This document shows positions 56,566-64,000 of a stretch of DNA of 64,000 nt, one piece after another; the first letter of the stretch is position 1; each line of letters starts with the position of its first letter. The DNA comes from Batillaria attramentaria (lineage: Eukaryota > Mollusca > Gastropoda > Batillariidae). Location: contig JACVVK020000333.1 of assembly GCA_018292915.2 (NCBI GenBank), positions 150,001-214,000 of the forward strand, read 5' to 3'. The notes under the pieces were generated by a model, which was not told where the DNA came from, did not search any database, and saw only the letters and a program-made list of their open reading frames with translations. The position numbers and the translations under genes were made by a program.

Positions 56566-57131
56566 GCGCATTTTTCCAACTATGCATTCAAACACTTGAA
56601 TCAGATTAACGTCCCTATGAATCCGTTTCAATTCCATTATGACAGTGTCGTGTAACGGATCTTTATTAATGAGGTTTCAATACAGTGCCCACGAAACCAT
56701 AGTCGCCTCTAACTCCCGGGCAGTTTGTTGAAACAGAATTAAGACAAGCGTGTCGCCGCCAAGGTAACGCAGGGGACTTCTCACAATCGTACCATCCCCC
56801 ATGTGGTGTGACAAAAACCAAAAGTAAACTCCTCCAAACTAAACCAAGGCAAGCTAGTGCAAAAAGCAGGAACGTGGACTTCTCCGAAACGATGTCAAGT
56901 AAACAGTTTTGGGAGGTATCCGGTAGAGTGCTGGATCAGTAAACGGGTTAAGTTCGGACACTGCACCCCAAATGAACACCACATGAACTCAGAACACAGA
57001 AGCACATTCAACGTAAATGGACAGACTTGAACTACAAGTACACAAAGGATGCAGTGTGTAGAGGTAGAAATGCGCGAAAGGATGAGTTTAATTATTTCTC
57101 TACACATATTTTGAACGCTCAAGGAAACTTT

Positions 57132-57203
<72 letters not shown>

Positions 57204-57235
57204 TGTGTGCGCGCGCGCGCGCGTTTGTGTGTGTA
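57132..57235. repeat. (GT)n and (CG)n microsatellite
   Basis: A ~70-bp GT tract followed by a (CG)n run at 57208-57223. 57236-57828 is unassigned. Confidence 0.95.
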
Positions 57236-57828
57236 TTGAAATTGTGCTCTTTTATTTTGAGTGCATTCATCATGAATGCATGTAGGTTGTGTGCATTTAT
57301 ACGAGTATGTGTCTGCATTTCTGTCATGCGCATGTAACTATGTTGTATGCATTCATGGTTGTGTACATTTGTGCCATGCGCAATTACGGCTGTATGCATT
57401 GATGAGTAAAGTTGACGAACTTGATCCTCACACCATCTGTAAAAGCTGACTAGAAGAAGCTCTGGAATTAAGTGTATTTTGCTTTCCAGCCGGAATTTGC
57501 CGTCCTGAAAGCTTCTGTCCGAGAAAAGATGTGTACACACGGAAGAATGTAGGTAGGGGTATATACGTGTTCGGTAGCCGCAAGCCACAGATACACTGAC
57601 ATATAGGTCACGGGTAAACAAACAGCAGAATTCTAGAACTCCCAAATACCCTGCAGGCAAATGGGGGGACCGGGAGACGGACTAAAGGGTAAGTCATGCG
57701 ATATTACGATCATTGGAATAGGAAGGTGCCATCTTTCTCTCCCGGTAAGCACGGCAGTGAAGAGACTGTGAATGTACTATAATGGGTTTTATCACCTGTC
57801 ACTGAGGCTGGAAGCGATACTCGTACAA

Positions 57829-58034
57829 TGTGTGTGTGTGTGTGTGTGCGTGTGCGTGTGCGTGTGCGTGTGCGTGCGTGCGTGCGTGCGTGCGTGCGTG
57901 TGTGTGTTGTGCGCGCGTGTGCGCGCGTGCGCACGTATGTTCGTGCGTGTGTGTGTGTGTGTGTGCCTATGTGGTGGAAAAGGACGTTAAACCCCCAAAC
58001 ACCCATCCCACCCACCCCACCCCACCCCACCCAC

Positions 58035-58090
<56 letters not shown>

Positions 58091-58190
58091 AGTTGTCAGC
58101 GCTGCACTTCCTCCGCACGTTTACCGCAAGTGGCAGAAAAGGACGTTAAACCCCCACCCACCCACCCACCCACCCAATCACCCACTCACC
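57829..58190 (+). repeat. GT/CGTG microsatellites with two SINE A tail fragments
   Basis: GT-rich tracts (57829-57965, 58037-58088) alternate with SINE A 3' ends CTATGTGGTGGAAAAGGACG (57966-58036) and GTGGCAGAAAAGGACGTTAA (58124-58190). Only tails are left, both in the plus orientation. Confidence 0.85.
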
Positions 58191-58611
58191 CGCATTTTTA
58201 CACCTTTACATTACTGACTTGCAGTAGTTCCAGTGTGCAGTCACTTAAAACTATAAGTACAACCAAACCGGCCGTACTTATCTTCACTTGCGTACATCGA
58301 GGGGATGGTAAAACCCAACACACGCATGCATGACGTGCGTGTAAAGCCGAAAACTACCTGACCTGCCCACTGATAATAGAAAATAATTGCTGTGTGGAAC
58401 TGAAATGACGTACATGTATCAATATCACTAATTGAATGGCCATCCACGATACAGCAGCGCTGGCGATCGACGGCTGGTGACGGAAATGCGCATCCGGTCA
58501 CGAGCAGCACCTGGTGACGCAGTGGGAAAACCGACGCTGCATTGGTCACTACCGTCAACTTTTGGCGACTGCAACTCGACGTGGTGGTGGTGGTGGTGGG
58601 GGGGGGGGGGG
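58191..58611. other. Unique stretch, nothing recognised
   Basis: Short frames on both strands without homology. Confidence 0.5.
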
Positions 58612-58806
58612 GTGGAGGGTGTTGGGTGGGTGTCTGGGAGTTTAACGTCCTTTTCCACCACGTATGGGTGATATCAAAGACGAGGTAACGAGGAGGGGGG
58701 GGGGGGGGGAAAGCCAGCTCAAATATTTGGCCCAAGCAGGGAATCGAACTCACGACCCGAACATCGTTGAGAGTCCAACGATCTACCATTCGGCAATCCT
58801 AGATCC
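58612..58806 (-). mobile_element. SINE family A, diverged
   Basis: Minus-strand copy with a poly-G expansion in the body, a 3-bp insertion in the anticodon-like region (AACATCGTTGAG) and a degenerate 5' end. Confidence 0.88.
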
Positions 58807-58946
58807 TGCTCTACGTAAGCGTGTGGTCAAATCTGGACTGGTCATTTTCTGGTTGTTGTTTGTTTCTTCTCACTTTCTCGGTAGCCTAGACTCTTTATCT
58901 TTCCATTTTATGGTGTTTTTTGTTTTTGTTTTGTTTCTTTATTATT

Positions 58947-59095
58947 GTAGAATGTAGTAAGGACTTCTTGAAAGATAGGCAGAGATGCCTACAAGAATTA
59001 TCCTAATAAACGTTTCATCGCCATCGCCATCGCCATCGCCATCGTCGTCATCATCATCATCATCATCGCCGTCATCATCATCATCATGCATCCGG
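58947..59095 (+). mobile_element. LINE 3' end with (CATCGC)n tail
   Basis: AGGA/TCCT outer arms, GGCAGAGATGCC inner hairpin, AATAAACGTTTC, then (CATCGC)n and (ATC)n. It matches the LINE end at 50320-50400 (-), with a different tail motif. Confidence 0.75.
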
Positions 59096-60320
59096 GACCA
59101 TGTACGTCGCACACTACTTTTTGAGACACCGTACGTTGCACGCTAGTTTTTAAGACACAGTACTGACGTCGCACACGAGTTTTAAGACACAGTACTGACG
59201 TCGCACACGAGTTTTTGAGACACAGTACTGACGTCTCACATGAGTTTTAGAGACACAGTACTGACGTCGCACACGAGTTTTAAGACACAGTACTGACGTC
59301 GCACACGAGTTTTCGAGACACAGTACTGACGTCTCACATGAGTTTTAGAGACACAGTACTGACGTCGCACACGAGTTTTCGAGACACAGTACTGACGTCG
59401 CACACGAGTTTTCGAGACACAGTACTGACGTCGCACATGAGTTTTCGAGACACAGTACTGACGTCGCACACAGGTTTTAAGACACAGTACTGACGTCGCA
59501 CACGAGTTTTCGAGACACAGTACTGACGTCTCACATGAGTTTTAGAGACACAGTACTGACGTCGCACACGAGTTTTAAGACACAGTACTGACGTCGCACA
59601 CGAGTTTTCGAGACACAATACTGACGTCTCACATGAGTTTTAGAGACACAGTACTGACGTCGCACAAGAGTTTTCGAGACACAGTACTGACGTCGCACAT
59701 GAGTTTTCGAGACACAGTACTGACGTTGCACACGAGTTTTGAGACACAGTACTGTCGTCGCACACGAGTTTTCGAGACACAGTACTGACGTCGCACACGA
59801 GTTTTCGAGACACAGTACTGACGTCGCACACGAGTTTTCGAGACACAGTACTGACGTCGCACACGAGTTTTCGAGACACAGCACTGACGTCGCACACGAG
59901 TTTTCGAGACACAGTACTGACGTCGCACACGAGTTTCGAGACACAGTACTGGCGTCGCACACGAGTTTCGAGACACAGTACTGACGTCGCACACGAGTTT
60001 TGAGACACAGTATTGACGTCGCACACTAGTTTCGAGACACAGTACTGACGTCGCACACGAGTTTTGAGACACAGTACTGACGTCGCACACGAGTTTTCGA
60101 GACACAGTACTGACGTCGCACACGAGTTTTCGAGACACAGTACTGATGTCGCACACTGGTTTTTGAGACACAGTGCGTCGCGCAGTAGACACAGTTCGTC
60201 GCACCCTAGTTTCTGAGACAGTACGTCGCACCCTAGTTTCTGAGACACAGTACGTCGCGCACTAGTTCCTGAGACAGAGTACGTCGCGCACGGTGTCGTG
60301 AGCGACACAGTGCGTGACGC
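59096..60320. repeat. 33-bp satellite, about 36 copies
   Basis: Unit GTCGCACACGAGTTTTCGAG plus ACACAGTACTGAC at 33-bp steps, with single-base indels in some units. Most units contain TGACGTCG, close to the palindromic CRE. Edge units (59100-59160, 60160-60310) are degenerate and shorter. Because 33 is a multiple of three, minus-strand frames up to 222 codons are open; these are satellite artefacts. Confidence 0.97.
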
Positions 60321-60810
60321 ACCCTGCCGCCAAAACTTACGATAGTAACCATTTCAATCCTAAATCTGACAGAGGTTGGAATGGACTTCTATCTGCGCCG
60401 ACGCTATGAACTACCGCCCAGTTAAAAGCTTACTGTATTAAGCTGTCATTTGTCCGTGGACGTCCGCACATCGTGTTTGCATATTGTCTTGCTAGTATTT
60501 TCCAACAAAAGGTGCACATTAAAGCTCCTTTTTGGTTCTATGCCGTGGGTTGGCCTACGTAGATGGGTTTTCGCCAGTACTTCCCACGATGGTCTGCCTA
60601 CGCAATGGGTCTTCGAGAAGTCAGAAGGTTTGTCTTGTCCAAACAGCTTATAGTAATTTCCAGATTTCCCAGCGGCATTATGTCAGGTTCCACTTGAATG
60701 CCTGATCGCTTGTAAGCCTCTTGGTTTGTTGGTCTCAGTGATTGATCAACTGATTTACATGTTTCAAGTAAGTGCGACAAATGAATTATGGTTACACCAG
60801 CGGTAATCTG

Positions 60811-60813
60811 CGC

Positions 60814-60912
<99 letters not shown>

Positions 60913-60918
60913 GGGAGG

Positions 60919-60966
<48 letters not shown>
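60811..60966. repeat. (CG)n-(GT)n-(GA)n compound microsatellite
   Basis: Lies in unit 1 of the segmental duplication; it is longer than its counterpart at 61398-61490 and has an extra CG tract. Confidence 0.95.
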
Positions 60967-60969
<3 letters not shown>

Positions 60970-61395
60970 TCTGCAAGCAGGTTTCTCAACTATATCATAA
61001 TCACGATAACCATCTTTTTGCAGCCACGTTTTCTTCGGTTGCATTCTGTGAACAAGTTTATTTTAAGGCTTACCGTCCTTTGTCCAACAAGAAGATACTT
61101 TTGAAGGTTCCTGTGACCTGCATTGGCCTACGCACACGGGTTTCACCAGTACTTCCCACGATGGTCTGCCTACGCAATGGGTCTTCGAGAAGTCAGAAGG
61201 TTTGTCTATCCAAACAGCTTATATTAATTTCCTGGTTTCCCAGCATTATGTTGCGTCACTGACGTGTTTACAATTCCACTTGAATGCCTGATCGCTCGTA
61301 AACCTCTTCGTTTGTTAGTTTCAGTGATTGATCAGCTGATTTACATGTTTCAAATACTGAAGTGCGACAAATGATTTGTGGTTACACTAGCGGTA

Positions 61396-61397
<2 letters not shown>

Positions 61398-61490
<93 letters not shown>
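61398..61490. repeat. (GT)n-(GA)n compound microsatellite
   Basis: Counterpart in unit 2 of the segmental duplication. Confidence 0.95.
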
Positions 61491-61493
<3 letters not shown>

Positions 61494-61804
61494 TCTGCAA
61501 GCAGGTTTCTCAACTATGTCATAATTACTATAACCATCTTTTTGCAGTCATGTTTTCTTCGGTTGCATTCTGTGCACAACTTTGTTTTAAGGTTTACCGT
61601 CCTTTGTCCACCAAGAGGATAATTCAGTTTAAAGGTTTAGATACTCAACAACACCTGTCACTCATAGCACCGGCTGTCCTGCCGCAAAAACATTGGGAAG
61701 CAGATCGCTGGTTTTGGAAAAATACAACATCGTGTTTGCAGTTTGGTTTGCTTGTTGTGTTTCAGACAAGACGTGTGCATTACAGCGTCTGCATTCTGCA
61801 CAAA

Positions 61805-61948
61805 AGGGATGATGACGATGATGACGACGACGACGACGTCGTCGACGATTATGATGATAAAATGATGACGACGATGATGATAAAATGATGACGACGACGA
61901 CGACGACGACGATGATAATGGTAATGATAATGATACTACTACTACTAC
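61805..61948. repeat. (GAY)n trinucleotide tract
   Basis: GAT/GAC triplets with AAAATGATGACGACGATGATAA duplicated, followed by (ACT)n. 61949-62166 is unassigned. Confidence 0.9.
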
Positions 61949-62166
61949 TATCTGAAGGACTGGATGCCTGGCTCAACACCAAGAAGATTTTTTATTCTCG
62001 AGGCTGTTTTGTTTTTTGTCAGTCAGACTGTTAGATTTCACGCATGGGTGACCCTGAAACGACCCGACGAGCAGTCGATTCAGTTAGATCGATGACCTCA
62101 AGTAACCTCTCGAAAACCGTAAAATGTGACTGATCAAGCAGACACAGTGCCGTGTCTTACGGGCCG

Positions 62167-63055
62167 GTCAGTAGATCTTGATCAAGTAGCCTGCCTATGG
62201 CGAAATCACACCCCGTCGCTGGTTACATTTAGCTGTAATGGGGTTAATAGTCAAGACGAACCTTTCTCGTTTTAAGACTATCCGTACGGTTTGGTTCAGC
62301 CTGCCGCGAAGGCTCATTTGTTAGTATTAGAATCAACTGAATGATTTCTTTCTCATTCACGACCGATACAGCCAGTCAGTAGATCTTCATCAAGTAGCGT
62401 GCTTACGGCAAAATCAGCTCGATCGTTGTTTACATTTACAGTCGCAGTAATGGGGTTAATGGTCAAGACGAGCCGTCTCTCCTTCGAGACTATCGTGTCG
62501 TGGTATGTTTCAGCCGGCCGCGATGGCTCATCTGTTGTAAACTGTACAAGAATCAAGTGAATAATTTCTTCCTCTCACAGCAAGTCAGTGCATGCTTCAA
62601 GACGCGTGCTTATGGCAAAATCAAGATCGGCCGTTGATCATATTCATCAGTAATGGTGTTAATAGTCAAGACAAGCCCCTCTCGCTCAAGACTATATTAG
62701 TGTGGTATGGATTGTTCTAGTCACCCACGATGGCTCATATATAGTATTGGGAGGGTGGGTGAGACGTGTTGATATAGGCCAAGGCCTAAACAACAACCAA
62801 CTATGTCTGAGAGTCTGCGAGTGGGTGGGTGTTTTTTTTTTTTTTAGGGTTTAACGTCCTTTTCCACCACTTATGGGTGATATCGAACACGGGGCAACGA
62901 GAAAAGACAAGGAGAAATATTTGGCCCCGGCCGGGATTCGAACTCAAGACCCCGAGCATTGAAAGAAAGTCCGTCCAACGTTCCACCACTCGCCTGTCCC
63001 GGCTCCCCGGGTAGTATTGGATGAAATACCACTAAATGATTTCTCAAATGTGACT
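62167..63055. repeat. ~208-bp tandem repeat, three diverged copies, third split by a SINE
   Basis: Unit starts GTCAGTAGATCTTGATCAAG (62167), again at 62375 and, diverged, at 62584. Shared blocks are GGGGTTAATRGTCAAGACGA and GATGGCTCAT. The third unit contains the SINE A insertion and resumes at 63021 with AAATGATTTCTC. Confidence 0.85.
62742..63020 (-). mobile_element. SINE family A with 9-bp target duplication and ~70-bp 3' extension
   Basis: TAGTATTGG at 62742-62750 and 63012-63020 flanks the insertion. Within it, SINE A proper spans about 62820-63011. The remaining 62751-62819, at the 3' side of the element, is not SINE sequence and itself ends in a CACCCACCC motif. The neighbouring tandem units supply empty sites. 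Confidence 0.9.
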
Positions 63056-63073
63056 ATGACACAGATAGAAAAC

Positions 63074-63089
63074 AACAACAACAACAACT

Positions 63090-63131
<42 letters not shown>

Positions 63132-63132
63132 C
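63074..63132. repeat. (AAC)n microsatellite
   Basis: AAC tract with one TAC interruption. 63133-63415 is unassigned. Confidence 0.95.
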
Positions 63133-63415
63133 TTGGAAACAGGAAACACAGGACAGAGAGAGTTTTTGGCGATCACCTTCTTTCATACGTAACACACCAC
63201 CACGTGACAACATACATCGTCTGTCTTGGGCAATGAACTGAACGAATAAATTGGTCAATGCATTGACCGTCACGGATGAATGGTTTATGGATATCGATAT
63301 ATCTCTCCATCGCTATGATGGCCATTAAAGAAGTCCGTGTTTTCAACAGGTCATGCGTGACTGAACAAAACAGATAGTCCATTGACCTCACGACAGGGTA
63401 CTGGCCTTGTGCCGG

Positions 63416-63834
63416 CGCTTAAAAATCTAACCTCCCAACAAAAAGCTTTCCGAAGTGTGAAAACTTTTTACTATGACTCTTTCGACTGTGCACAATCCAG
63501 GCAACTGTGTCACAGCCGCAGAGTTTTCATCGCTTCGGGGACCCTTAAAAAACCAGAGCACGAGTTTGCCGTGACATTATTTGGCTTTTGGTCAGTGAGC
63601 GAGGCACATCGCTACAGTGTCTAACGGATGTTGAGTGCTGCAAGATCTTTCTCGCTCAGCGTCAAAAGGCAAACTGAGCTATGAAATTAGACTGCCCTTG
63701 GCTTTTGTTGGGGTTTCAGGGGCGCTGAAAACTCTGCAACTGTGACAGAGTTGACTGTGCTTGCACGGTCGGTCGACTCTGTAAATTTTTTTTCACGCTT
63801 CGGAAAGCTTTTTGTTGTGAGCATAGATCTTTAA
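63416..63834. mobile_element. Long-TIR element K, copy 2 (single core)
   Basis: CCTCCCAACAAAAAGCTTTC on the left and, inverted, CTCACAACAAAAAGCTTTCC on the right. The core from TTCGGGGACCCTTAAAAAAC to CAGGGGCGCTGAAAA corresponds to one 175-bp unit of the 27.5-kb copy, about 85% identical, with an ~18-bp insertion. The left arm is more decayed than the right. Confidence 0.85.
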
Positions 63835-64000
63835 CAGGGACAGTTCAATCGTGTGCTGGTTTCCTCCTCAGACAACATTACCTCCCCTTGAGGTCGTGTT
63901 TAATATTCACACTAATCCTAGTTATCTGCCGCTGTTGACAGGTTAATACTTAGGTCAGACCTACGTCAGTATGTGTCAGACTTTCAGTGTTCTACTTCTT

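Larger units (their letters stand above)
60466..61800. repeat. Tandem segmental duplication, ~550-bp unit, over two copies
   Basis: CCACGATGGTCTGCCTACGC and CAATGGGTCTTCGAGAAGTC occur at about 60585 and 61156. GATGGTCTGCAAGCAGGTTT occurs at 60965 and 61489. Both units contain a (GT)n-(GA)n pair at the same place. A third, partial unit runs past 61490; CATCGTGTTTGCA also recurs at 60469 and 61728. Some frames are shared, but no gene is recognised. Confidence 0.88.

Noticed and set aside
59640..60308. 222-codon repeat protein on the minus strand (RRQYCVSKTRV units)
   Set aside because: The 33-bp satellite unit has no stop in several frames, and frames are exchanged at indels between units.

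Overview
This window looks like non-coding DNA from an animal nuclear genome. A mollusc, probably a marine gastropod, is the best guess. The guess rests on the mixture seen: very dense long (AC)n, (AG)n and (AAC)n microsatellites, several tRNA-derived SINE families, 5'-truncated LINEs and many small non-autonomous DNA elements. I found no bacterial genes, no CRISPR array, no rRNA and no intact protein-coding gene. The only convincing protein homology is to C-terminal pieces of non-LTR reverse transcriptases, near 25.3, 31.7, 43.3, 47.9 and 50.9 kb. Most other open frames are translated microsatellites or satellites.

Layout: 0-10 kb holds SINE family A copies, AC/GA tracts, a LINE 3' end, SINE D, MITE E and SINE B. 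10-18 kb holds a 205-bp hairpin MITE, SINE C, AC/ACC blocks, a 35-bp minisatellite and an intact MITE E. 18-19.1 kb is a ~905-bp TIR element sitting in a pentanucleotide array. 19-25 kb holds SINE B, a MITE E fragment, a 24-bp satellite and SINE C. 25-31 kb holds an RT fragment, a TIR element with an identical 175-bp internal duplication, and a repeat (G) split by the hairpin MITE. 31-37 kb is a cluster of LINE 3' ends tailed by microsatellites. 37-52 kb is rich in SINE A with clear target-site duplications, plus three RT remnants. 53.6-54.5 kb (43-bp unit) and 59.1-60.3 kb (33-bp unit) are two more satellites. 60.4-63 kb carries two local tandem segmental duplications, and 63.4-63.8 kb a second copy of the 27.5-kb TIR element.

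The most interesting signal is structural. About fifteen LINE 3' ends with different sequences share one plan: an outer stem, an inner hairpin, a short AATAAA-like stretch and a simple-repeat tail. The stem bases change in a compensatory way between groups. Six copies also carry a sense-strand (GT)n tract just 5' of the stem. SINE family B ends in a stem of the same type, which suggests it borrows a LINE's machinery. Much of the microsatellite load here may have been seeded by retrotransposon tails. Repeat family names (A to J) are local labels of mine; no database was searched.
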